From positions 1 to 5,733 of the forward strand of contig DXGG01000158.1 in NCBI GenBank assembly GCA_019114015.1: 5,733 nucleotides of DNA. The letters are read 5' to 3'. This stretch comes from Candidatus Onthomorpha intestinigallinarum (GTDB taxonomy: Bacteria; Bacteroidota; Bacteroidia; Bacteroidales; P3). The notes beneath the pieces are model-generated. The model was not told the origin of the DNA. It worked only from the letters and a program-made list of their open reading frames with translations, and did not search any database. Shown in pieces: positions 1 to 5,733 of the stretch; position 1 is the stretch's first letter, and each line of letters starts with the position of its first letter. Both the position numbers and the translations under genes were made by a program.

Positions 1-107
1 TTTGGTGGTTATAGAGCAGGTGAACACCTCTTACCATTCCGAACAGAGAAGTTAAGCCCTGCCTCGCCGATGATACTGCTACGGTGGGAAAGTAGGTCGC
101 TGCCAGA
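1..107 (+). rRNA. rrf: 5S ribosomal RNA (3' end of an rRNA operon)
   Basis: 5S rRNA of the large ribosomal subunit. The conserved core CCATTCCGAACAGAGAAGTTAAG (about 34-56) and the later ACGGTGGGAAAGTAGGTCG stretch (about 81-99) are diagnostic. The terminal helix is visible: bases 1-8 (TTTGGTGG) pair with 100-107 (CTGCCAGA) through Watson-Crick and G-U pairs, so the molecule looks essentially complete, although one or a few 5' bases could lie outside the window. The 16S and 23S genes would be to the left, out of view. A hairpin terminator follows within 11 bases, consistent with 5S being the last gene of the operon. The ends are placed from the helix and may be off by a few bases. Confidence 0.97.
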
Positions 108-117
108 TTGAATAGAG

Positions 118-146
118 AAGAGCTCCGCTAAATTGCGGGGCTCTTT
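118..146 (+). terminator. Intrinsic terminator of the rRNA operon
   Basis: Bases 118-128 (AAGAGCTCCGC) pair with 135-145 (GCGGGGCTCTT) in an 11-pair stem with one T-G wobble and a six-base loop (TAAATT). The right arm ends in TTT and is followed by GGTTTG, so the U tract is short but present. Its position 11 bases after the 5S helix is the expected place for the end of the rRNA operon. Confidence 0.85.
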
Positions 147-168
147 GGTTTGTAAAAGCAATATTGCG

Positions 169-351
169 ATGGGGAAAAGTTTTAAGGTAAGTAAAGTCGA
201 GTTGTTGATAGCCATAGTTTTCATAATTGCAGGTGGGATTTGTGAGTTTTTTATGGAAGATCTTTGGCACTTGGGAATCTTGCTATCCGCAGTTGGTTAT
301 GGAGGTATTGTAGAAATTCTTGTTAAGAGATATTACTATAACAAAGAGTAG
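169..351 (+). CDS. Possible small two-helix membrane protein, 60 aa
   Basis: I do not recognise a family. The predicted protein starts MGKSFKVSKV and has two hydrophobic stretches, about residues 11-28 (ELLIAIVFIIAGGICEFF) and 32-52 (LWHLGILLSAVGYGGIVEI onward), each able to cross the membrane, with a basic N-terminus and a basic, tyrosine-rich tail (KRYYYNKE). Glycines inside the helices and the charge pattern look like a real membrane peptide rather than noise. The ATG at 169 is preferred: an in-frame TTG at 133 lies inside the terminator loop. The start is only 22 bases after the terminator hairpin, and I see no promoter box or Shine-Dalgarno sequence, so expression would depend on read-through from the rRNA operon or an unseen promoter. 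It could be non-coding. Confidence 0.45.
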   Translation: MGKSFKVSKVELLIAIVFIIAGGICEFFMEDLWHLGILLSAVGYGGIVEILVKRYYYNKE

Positions 352-810
352 AAACGGAAGCAATATATTGTCTGTCCTGAAAAAAAAGTCAACGCATTAC
401 GGAAAAAGTAAAAAGAAAGCATGACAAGAATAAAACCGCCGCTACATTTAGTAAGTCTGCCACATAGGGATGAAAAGTCCTGATGTAAATTTAGTAAATC
501 GGCATCTTACACCCCAAAAAGTCTAATTTTTTGCATGTTCACCTCAAGAATTGAAACTTTTATCATAGGAATTTTTAATTTTTTACTCCTGACTTTTTAT
601 TTTCCAAACTGTCTGAGGAAGGAACCATGCAATGATATTGCGAACCATATATCGTTGAAGATATTGCCATTGTCCATCGCAGGATTTAATTGGTAATTAT
701 GATGTTTATTGGGAGAGGTAAAACAGCAAAAAAATAAATAATCTGCGGAATAGCTTGGTTCGTTTTGTTATTAGTGTTTTTTTGAGGGTCAATTAGGCGA
801 CAAGTTGATT
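352..810. other. Gene-poor AT-rich stretch between convergent transcription units
   Basis: No convincing gene is visible in this 459-base interval. It lies between the rightward rRNA operon and small membrane ORF and the leftward CoiA-like gene, so transcription from both sides converges here. It contains a perfect 10-base palindrome (CAATATATTG, 361-370), a pair of direct repeats around a hairpin (443-505), a short GAACCAT direct repeat (622-628 and 642-648), and a reading frame open on the plus strand from 421 to 696 apart from one TGA at 481. An overlapping minus frame (583-696) is also open. These frames may be remnants or chance. No clear rho-independent terminator for the CoiA-like gene was found. 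Confidence 0.6.
443..505 (+). repeat. Imperfect 20-base direct repeats flanking a small hairpin
   Basis: The first copy (443-462, TACATTTAGTAAGTCTGCCA) and the second (486-505, TAAATTTAGTAAATCGGCAT) match at 15 of 20 positions, with a continuous shared core ATTTAGTAA and a 43-base period. Exactly between them, ACATAGG (462-468) can pair with CC-T-ATGT (479-486, with G482 bulged), leaving a ten-base loop. The layout could be a protein-binding site, a remnant of a mobile-element end, or coincidence in AT-rich DNA. I cannot assign it to a known element. Confidence 0.35.
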
Positions 811-1923
811 CTAAATATTCTTTCCAGAATAAAATTCAGTTATGGGAGGAATCTCTTTGTTCTCTACTTTCTTTAGACATTCCTCCATTTCTTCTTGATT
901 CAAAATAAATCTACTACATGTTTTAGCCCGTGCATTATCATGTTTTTCATTATTTGATATACCGAGACATTTGTATAAACGACAAATCTTGTCTCCATCA
1001 TTATTCTCCACAATATTTTTGCACATCAAGCAATTTCTTATTCCAAACTTCAGAAATCCCATCCATTTTGCAATTTCATGAATACCAAATGCAACAGGAG
1101 TATGAAAGTATATCTCGTACAATGAATTTGGTTTTGTTTTCCGAACCTCGTTACACAAGCTACAATCCTGTCTGCAACTAAATTTCCCGGATGGAAATAA
1201 AATATATCTGGAGAACTCAATCTCAGAATTACAGTTTGTGTAATTATAATCTTTATTTATAAATCCCCAAAAAGATACCTTTAGGGATTGATTGTCGTTT
1301 CCTGCTTTATCATCTTGTTTTAGGCTTTCAATCAGGCCATTTTTGATTATTTCGTCAATATCATTCTCGCTTTCAATCTTTGCTTCAATAATCTTCTCGC
1401 CACTGTGTAGTTTTGCGTCTTCACTTGCATGTGTTACAAATATTTCCAGATAAACGGGCTTTCTATCTGGATGTGTTGAAGATGAAAACTTAAGATCAGA
1501 CCTCCTTCTTGTTGTATCGTAGGGGACTTCCTGTTCACATGTATCATAGAATTCGCTTAGGTCAAATCGACGTGTTGTTTTTTGAATACAATCACCATAT
1601 CCGTATCTAAAGTACTGACATTTATCAAACAACTTACAGTATGAGGTATATTCAAACGAAAAGGTTATTGATTTTGGCCCATAAAAGGCTTTTTGTATTT
1701 TCTCTTTTGCCAGAAGGTGAATGGAAGTTTCGCATGCGTTTGGGCAATCAACTCCAGATTGATGCGCAAAATGGTGCATTCGTTTACTTCCCTCATTCCT
1801 TGCTTGCAATGGTTGCTTGCAAGCCGGACATATACATCCACATCCATTGCCGTTGGGGACATCGTCTATGTGTTTGAGATTGCCCTCTTTATCAAGTGCA
1901 TATGTTAGTATCTCTGAAATCAT
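811..1923 (-). CDS. CoiA-like zinc-binding nuclease-family protein, 370 aa
   Basis: Resembles the competence CoiA-like family, which joins an N-terminal zinc-ribbon region to a restriction-endonuclease-like (PD-(D/E)xK) fold. Visible in order: cysteines 28, 30, 32 and 35 (CGCICPAC); the HHFAH motif at 50-54; C60 and C64; then ETSIHLLAK (65-73), which matches the family's E-x3-H-x3-K signature. The likely nuclease core is RRSDLKF (140-146, with D143) followed by YLEIFVTH (158-165, with E160 and H165) and lysines at 171, 177 and 182. The C-terminal third is rich in further cysteines (250, 254, 257, 298, 301, 314, 319, 336); 20 cysteines occur in all, suggesting extra metal sites. The protein is probably cytoplasmic, as no signal peptide is seen. 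CoiA of Gram-positive bacteria acts in recombination during transformation; no competence gene is adjacent here, so the role is unknown, and a DNA-processing or defence function is only inference. The gene is AT-rich compared with the receptor and holA. The ATG at 1923 opens directly into family-like sequence. Confidence 0.82.
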   Translation of the reverse strand: MISEILTYALDKEGNLKHIDDVPNGNGCGCICPACKQPLQARNEGSKRMHHFAHQSGVDCPNACETSIHLLAKEKIQKAFYGPKSITFSFEYTSYCKLFDKCQYFRYGYGDCIQKTTRRFDLSEFYDTCEQEVPYDTTRRRSDLKFSSSTHPDRKPVYLEIFVTHASEDAKLHSGEKIIEAKIESENDIDEIIKNGLIESLKQDDKAGNDNQSLKVSFWGFINKDYNYTNCNSEIEFSRYILFPSGKFSCRQDCSLCNEVRKTKPNSLYEIYFHTPVAFGIHEIAKWMGFLKFGIRNCLMCKNIVENNDGDKICRLYKCLGISNNEKHDNARAKTCSRFILNQEEMEECLKKVENKEIPPITEFYSGKNI

Positions 1924-1948
1924 GATTAAAGTTCAAATGTTCGTCAGA

Positions 1949-1983
1949 CACTATGTTTATTCATAGTACAAAAACAAATAGTG
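1949..1983 (-). promoter_or_regulatory. Nested inverted repeats upstream of the CoiA-like gene
   Basis: ACTATG (1950-1955) and CATAGT (1962-1967) form a perfect six-base inverted repeat around a six-base spacer. CACTAT (1949-1954) can alternatively pair with ATAGTG (1978-1983). The sites lie 26-60 bases upstream of the start codon at 1923, where a regulator could bind or the leader RNA could fold in two alternative ways. No clean TAnnTTTG promoter box is seen in the 121-base gap, so the gene may depend on transcription from the lipoprotein's promoter. Operator function is inferred only from position and symmetry. Confidence 0.3.
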
Positions 1984-2044
1984 AATATTTGGATGCTATG
2001 TTATTGCATTCTTCTTGCAAGTTGGATTATTTAAAACCAATCAA

Positions 2045-2647
2045 TTAATTCTCGCCAACAATTTGTTTACAAACACTCTGATAAGTCTTGTATTCTTCAT
2101 AATTATAAGAAGCAACAATTTGGTTCATATTTTTGTCAAACAAGTAAATCTTTTCGCCGAAAAGTGTATTTCCAGCATTATTATCTGCACGATAACGGTG
2201 CTGAACCTTATAACCAATAAACATCCGTTCTTTATCCATCATTTTCTTGAGTTCTTCGCCAAGTTTCTTTGCTTTTGAAATTGCCTCCGTTCTGTTTTGT
2301 GTATTCTCGTCATATTCATCTTTTGCTTCCTGATATTCGTTCCTCGAAAATGCACTTCCCATGTTATCCCATAAGGACATTGAGGATTTTGCTTCCTTTA
2401 TATTATTGTCATATTCCTCAATAGATGTTGCCAAGTCTAGCAATTGCATTGTCTTGTCGACAAATACAGGATCGTCAAAAGGTGTAAATGCGCTATCTAC
2501 CTTTGTTTCTACAGGATCGTATGACTCGGGAACATACAATACCTTCTTGAGATCTTCCTCAATCAATTTATTCGCCTTGTCTTCAGGAGATCTACTACAT
2601 GAAATGCAAAATGCGACAAGAATAACTGCCAATAATACTCTTTTCAT
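2045..2647 (-). CDS. Small predicted lipoprotein with coiled coil, 200 aa
   Basis: The N-terminus (MKRVLLAVILVAFCISCSRS) is a lipoprotein signal peptide: two basic residues at 2-3, a hydrophobic core, and a probable lipidated cysteine at 17 after CIS. The -3 residue would be a cysteine rather than the usual leucine, so the lipobox is not classical. No acidic surface-export signal follows the cysteine (SRSPEDK), so it may face the periplasm. Residues 22-60 (KANKLIEEDLKKVLY, then ESYDPVETKVDSAF) resemble a group of uncharacterised small Bacteroidales lipoproteins; this is from memory, and no function is known. Residues about 68-142 are highly charged and probably helical or coiled-coil, and a short C-terminal part (about 143-195) contains YKVQHRYRADNN and GEKIYLFDKNMNQIV, which read like beta-strands. 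The gene has its own promoter box upstream and lies 121 bases before the CoiA-like gene on the same strand. Confidence 0.9.
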   Translation of the reverse strand: MKRVLLAVILVAFCISCSRSPEDKANKLIEEDLKKVLYVPESYDPVETKVDSAFTPFDDPVFVDKTMQLLDLATSIEEYDNNIKEAKSSMSLWDNMGSAFSRNEYQEAKDEYDENTQNRTEAISKAKKLGEELKKMMDKERMFIGYKVQHRYRADNNAGNTLFGEKIYLFDKNMNQIVASYNYEEYKTYQSVCKQIVGEN

Positions 2648-2703
2648 ATTTCTATAGGTTTTTGTTTATCAAAAAGCGTAATACTATCTGTTTTTAATAA
2701 ATG

Positions 2704-2711
2704 CAAATATA
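2704..2711 (-). promoter_or_regulatory. Bacteroidota-type -7 promoter box for the lipoprotein gene
   Basis: Read on the minus strand this is TATATTTG, a perfect match to the TAnnTTTG -7 consensus of Bacteroidota primary sigma factor promoters. It would start transcription about 50 bases before the ATG at 2647. The -33 region is weak: TTTCTG lies roughly 20 bases upstream where a TTTG-like element is expected. The leader is A/T-rich with no Shine-Dalgarno sequence, as usual in the phylum. The rest of the 217-base gap to the receptor gene shows no clear terminator for the receptor. Confidence 0.65.
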
Positions 2712-2864
2712 CAATTTTCATCTTGAATGCACAGAAAGAAAAAACAAAAATTTATGTTTGGGAGTGCAGTTTTTATACTTTTGAATTTATAATTGATATT
2801 TCATTATTTATATAACAGCTTATTGGCTATTTATGGTTTTCACCGCTTTCCGTGTGTTCTCTAA

Positions 2865-5159
2865 TTAAAACGTAAATGTCATGCCGACAGAAGGCATTAT
2901 AGGCAATTGGTCAACGCGTTCGGATGTAATTCTGTTGTAGTAAAACAGATTGTTCCTGTTATACAGATTCGTTACACTCAAATCCAGCTCCAGTATGGAA
3001 TGCTTGCCTATCTCGAAACGTTTTTTTACCGAGATGTCAAACCTGTGATAATCCGGCAGACGTTTGGAGTTGAGATCCCCGTATATGGTGACCAATTCAC
3101 CGTTGGCATTTATGTAGTCGGTATTTATTCCGTCCGAGAAGTCAACGGACTCTATCATGGATGCAGTAGGTGTGTAAGGAAATCCGCTGCCGTAATTCCA
3201 TCGCAGACTTATCTCAAGGCTTCTGTCCTTTAGCATCTGATAGTTGACAAGTATGTTCAGGTTGTGGCGTCGATCGTAGTGCGGGTAATAAGTCTGTTTC
3301 TCGTTCGTTCTCTCCACCCAACCCAAAGAATATATTGTCCAAATGTAAAGACGTCCGTTGTCGTACTTCAGTGACAGGTCGCCTCCGTAAGCACGTCCCT
3401 CCTCTATGATGTATTCCTTTTTGAGATAGTCGTCCTTGTCCGTATGGTCCGCATCATCGGCATACAACTTGTCTTTGTTTATGCCCGTAAGGTTACTCAT
3501 CGTCTTGTAGTATCCTTCAACGTTAAGACTCATGTTTTTCAATATGTCGTACTCCATCCCGAAAATAAGATGATTGGATTTCTGTACGTAGGATGTTATT
3601 TCCTCTCCCTTGAAATGCGACACTATGTTAAGATCCGGACTGACGGTGAGATATCCCGAAAAAAGATTCACTATGTCTCTATCGCTTTTGGTGTCGATGA
3701 AAGCCTGCGAATACATGCCGGCCGCGGCCTTCAGTCTGAAGTTGTCCGTTATGTTGAACTTGAAAGCAAAACGCGGTTCGAGCAATACATCGCCGAGAGA
3801 GGCGTAATAGGACATCCTTACACTCGGTTCCAACAACACCGGACCGAGCATCCATTTGTAAAGGATATATGCGGCAGCCTCGGTGGAGTAGTCCGTTGCG
3901 GTGTCGGCCGTTTCAAAAGAAGTCCTCGTGGTGTTGCCCATCATTTCCACACCGTATTTCAACTGATCCTCTCCGAAAAAGTTGGTCACCGACATGCCGA
4001 GGTTGAAGCCTCCTATGTTGCTCATCCTTTCCTGCTCGGAGGAAGTCTCCGACATCTTCATCGTGTAGTCGGAATAGGCTATTACACCCTCAACCAATGC
4101 GGAACTGTTGCCAGGCAAAAGAAGAAAATTGGTTCCTATCGCCTTGTTGTCCCAACTGTAATTCGCTATGGATTCGTATTGATTGACCTTGTCGGTGAAG
4201 TTGAAGCCGAAAAGGTTTATTCTGCTGCCGTTATCCGAAGCCAAAGTCACTTTGCCGTAAAGGTCGAGAAAGTCGTAAGGCAATTCCTTGTCCATGTAGG
4301 AATATATGGATGTGGAGGTCTTGGATAGATAGGAGTTCTTTGCGGTAAACAGATAAGAGAGACTGTAATTCTTTTCCTCGCTGCTTTTGATTATGGGGCC
4401 TTCGAGCAAAAAACGTCCTCCGAATGTTGAGGCCGACAGTTTGCCCGAGGTTCTTTTCTTGTTTCCGTCCTTGGTTGTTATGTCCATGACCGAGGACAAT
4501 CGTCCGCCGTATTGGGCGTTGAATCCTCCCGTATATATTTCCGCATTCCTTATTATATCCGTCTCGAATACCGAAAAAAGTCCTATGGAATGAAAAGGAT
4601 TGTACACCACCATTCCGTCCAAAAGTACTTTGTTCTGTATTGCGGAACCACCGCGTATGTACAGTTGCCCTCCCTGGTCACCCGAAAAGACTACGCCGGG
4701 CAATACCTGTATATACTGGGCAAGGTCAGCCTGTCCGCCTATGGACGGAATCTGTTGTATATCTCTTGAAGTTACCTTTTCGACAGATACAAGGCTCTCG
4801 TTTCTTGCACTCTCCCTGCGGCTCGATACCTCGAATGCAGACAACTCTACCGCTATCGGTTTGAGCTTTATGTTTACGGATTTTACTTTTTTTGCTTCAA
4901 CAAAAACGCTTATCGTGTCCGTCTGGTAGCCTATCGATGTGACAATCAGTTCGTGATTGCCTTCCCGCAGTTTGGACAAGACGAAATAACCGTTGACGTC
5001 TGTCGCAACGCCAGTGCCGCTGCCTTTGACCAATACGTTGGCGAACATGACGGGTTCTTCCGTCGTTTTGTCCAAGACGAATCCTTTGACGGAACCGTTT
5101 TGGGAAAAAAGACCGAAAGAACAAAAACAAAGAATGAATAAAAGCAATGATTGTTTCAT
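2865..5159 (-). CDS. TonB-dependent outer-membrane receptor, 764 aa
   Basis: Outer-membrane beta-barrel receptor that would import a substrate using energy from TonB-ExbB-ExbD. Signal peptide at about residues 1-20 (MKQSLLLFILCFCSFGLFSQ). A carboxypeptidase-regulatory-like beta-sandwich covers about 22-100 (GFVLDKTTEEPVMFANVLVKG, then GVATDVNGYFVL and IGYQT). The plug domain at about 124-232 contains LPGVV (153-157), YIRGG (167-171), the LLDGMVVYNPFH loop (179-190) and YTGGFNAQYGGRLSSV (209-224). The barrel fills the rest and ends in MTFTF, with the C-terminal phenylalanine expected for BAM-dependent insertion. No classical TonB box is obvious. At 764 residues it is shorter than SusC-type receptors (about 1000), and no SusD partner is adjacent, so a glycan-utilisation role is not supported; the substrate is unknown. 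The start lies 30 bases after the holA stop, suggesting co-transcription. Its composition is richer in G+C than that of the two genes downstream. Confidence 0.97.
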   Translation of the reverse strand: MKQSLLLFILCFCSFGLFSQNGSVKGFVLDKTTEEPVMFANVLVKGSGTGVATDVNGYFVLSKLREGNHELIVTSIGYQTDTISVFVEAKKVKSVNIKLKPIAVELSAFEVSSRRESARNESLVSVEKVTSRDIQQIPSIGGQADLAQYIQVLPGVVFSGDQGGQLYIRGGSAIQNKVLLDGMVVYNPFHSIGLFSVFETDIIRNAEIYTGGFNAQYGGRLSSVMDITTKDGNKKRTSGKLSASTFGGRFLLEGPIIKSSEEKNYSLSYLFTAKNSYLSKTSTSIYSYMDKELPYDFLDLYGKVTLASDNGSRINLFGFNFTDKVNQYESIANYSWDNKAIGTNFLLLPGNSSALVEGVIAYSDYTMKMSETSSEQERMSNIGGFNLGMSVTNFFGEDQLKYGVEMMGNTTRTSFETADTATDYSTEAAAYILYKWMLGPVLLEPSVRMSYYASLGDVLLEPRFAFKFNITDNFRLKAAAGMYSQAFIDTKSDRDIVNLFSGYLTVSPDLNIVSHFKGEEITSYVQKSNHLIFGMEYDILKNMSLNVEGYYKTMSNLTGINKDKLYADDADHTDKDDYLKKEYIIEEGRAYGGDLSLKYDNGRLYIWTIYSLGWVERTNEKQTYYPHYDRRHNLNILVNYQMLKDRSLEISLRWNYGSGFPYTPTASMIESVDFSDGINTDYINANGELVTIYGDLNSKRLPDYHRFDISVKKRFEIGKHSILELDLSVTNLYNRNNLFYYNRITSERVDQLPIMPSVGMTFTF

Positions 5160-5189
5160 GATTGTTCCGAATGAGGTTTTGACGATGAT

Positions 5190-5733
5190 TTAATGTATAA
5201 GTTTGTAAACAAGTTCATTCAGCGGCTCGTATTCGTTTGTCACCGCTGCCGAATCCACTCCTTTGGACTTAAGGTCGCAGTCTTTTATCAAACCTATGTT
5301 CCGTATTATCTTGTCCATTGAGAAACGCTGTGCAGGCAGGGTATAGTCCTTTGCAAAGTAGGGAGATATGTTCAGGACTTGAGCGACGGCATTGTTCGAC
5401 TTGTCCGGCAGTTGTGAAACGATGAGCAACTTGACAAAATAGTTGAACAGGGAAGACAGTATAAGAGCCATGGGGTTTTCCTTGGGGTTGGATTCAAAAT
5501 AATCCACAATACTGTTTATTTTTTCCTGATTGAACCCCGCTATGGCGTTCTGCAATTCGAATATGTTGTATTCCTTGCTTATTCCTATATGTTCCGATAC
5601 GTCCGCAAGGGTGATGGAGCGTCTGTCATTGAGGTTTACAAGCAACTTGGATATTTCATTGCTTATGTTTTGCAGGTTGTTGCCAATGTATTCGAACATA
5701 AGCATCGAAGCCTGCTGTTCTATGGTGTAACCC
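5190..5733 (-). CDS. holA: DNA polymerase III subunit delta, C-terminal part (5' end outside window)
   Basis: Delta subunit of the replicative clamp loader, which opens the beta sliding clamp for loading on primed DNA. The frame stays open to the right edge of the window, beginning GYTIEQQASMLMFEYIGNNL, so about 180 residues of a protein usually near 340 are present; the N-terminal clamp-binding and AAA+-like domain is out of view. Visible features are the helix with NNLQNISNEISKLLVNL, which carries the family's conserved E(L/I)xKL pattern, followed by the ITLADVSEHIG and EYNIFELQNAI stretch that links to the all-helical collar domain used for oligomerisation, ending ELVYKLIH and a TAA stop at 5190. 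The internal ATG at 5705 is not the true start, because family-like residues continue upstream. The receptor gene follows after 30 bases on the same strand. Confidence 0.93.
   Translation of the reverse strand, partial: GYTIEQQASMLMFEYIGNNLQNISNEISKLLVNLNDRRSITLADVSEHIGISKEYNIFELQNAIAGFNQEKINSIVDYFESNPKENPMALILSSLFNYFVKLLIVSQLPDKSNNAVAQVLNISPYFAKDYTLPAQRFSMDKIIRNIGLIKDCDLKSKGVDSAAVTNEYEPLNELVYKLIH

Noticed and set aside
480..484. In-frame TGA as a possible selenocysteine codon, with a nearby hairpin
   Set aside because: The hairpin lies across and upstream of the TGA rather than just after it as in bacterial SECIS elements, and the flanking peptide resembles no selenoprotein.
785..810. Possible terminator for the CoiA-like gene (TCAACTT and AATTGA arms on the minus strand)
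   Set aside because: The stem needs a bulge, has only about six weak pairs, and is followed on the transcribed strand by an A run rather than a U run.
811..1923. Evidence of a natural competence locus
   Set aside because: Only the CoiA-like protein is present; no dprA, comEC, comF or pilus gene is visible, and family members occur widely outside competence loci.
2753..2760. TATGTTTG, a plus-strand match to the TAnnTTTG promoter box pointing at the 3' end of the receptor gene
   Set aside because: No -33 element is found at the right spacing, the sequence is AT-rich so matches by chance are common, and nothing downstream would be its gene.
3444..4328. Long plus-strand open frame (294 codons) antisense to the receptor gene
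   Set aside because: It lies wholly inside the receptor coding region, its translation is low in complexity of folds and rich in H, R, V and Y, typical of an antisense shadow, and the receptor frame is unmistakable.
1..5733. CRISPR array, tRNA genes, insertion sequence with transposase
   Set aside because: No regularly spaced repeats, no cloverleaf-like sequence and no transposase-like reading frame was found by eye on either strand.

Overview
The window looks like a chromosomal segment from a member of the Bacteroidota, probably Bacteroidales. The grounds are the 5S rRNA type, a TAnnTTTG promoter box upstream of a lipoprotein gene, A-rich translation starts without Shine-Dalgarno sequences, and a TonB-dependent receptor carrying the N-terminal carboxypeptidase-regulatory-like domain typical of this phylum. 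The species cannot be named from the sequence alone.

Layout, left to right. Positions 1-107 are a 5S rRNA, the tail of an rRNA operon transcribed rightward, closed by a strong hairpin terminator at 118-146. Just behind it lies a possible 60-residue two-helix membrane protein (169-351, +). A gene-poor stretch follows (352-810); it separates the rightward rRNA operon from four leftward genes and holds a pair of imperfect direct repeats flanking a small hairpin. Then, all on the minus strand: a CoiA-like nuclease protein with many cysteines (811-1923), a small coiled-coil lipoprotein (2045-2647) with its own promoter box, a TonB-dependent outer-membrane receptor (2865-5159), and the C-terminal half of the DNA polymerase III delta subunit, holA (5190 to the right edge, 5' part missing).

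Transcription of the leftward block runs from right to left. holA and the receptor are 30 bases apart and probably share a transcript. The lipoprotein has its own promoter and may be co-transcribed with the CoiA-like gene 121 bases further on. Sampled rows suggest a composition change: 31 of 60 bases are G+C at 4021-4080 in the receptor, against 20 of 60 at 1321-1380 in the CoiA-like gene. The lipoprotein/CoiA-like pair therefore looks like accessory DNA between an rRNA operon and core genes.

I found no clear multi-gene novel system, CRISPR array, tRNA or complete mobile element. The item most worth following is the CoiA-like protein, which is far from any recognisable competence gene and carries an unusual number of possible zinc ligands.
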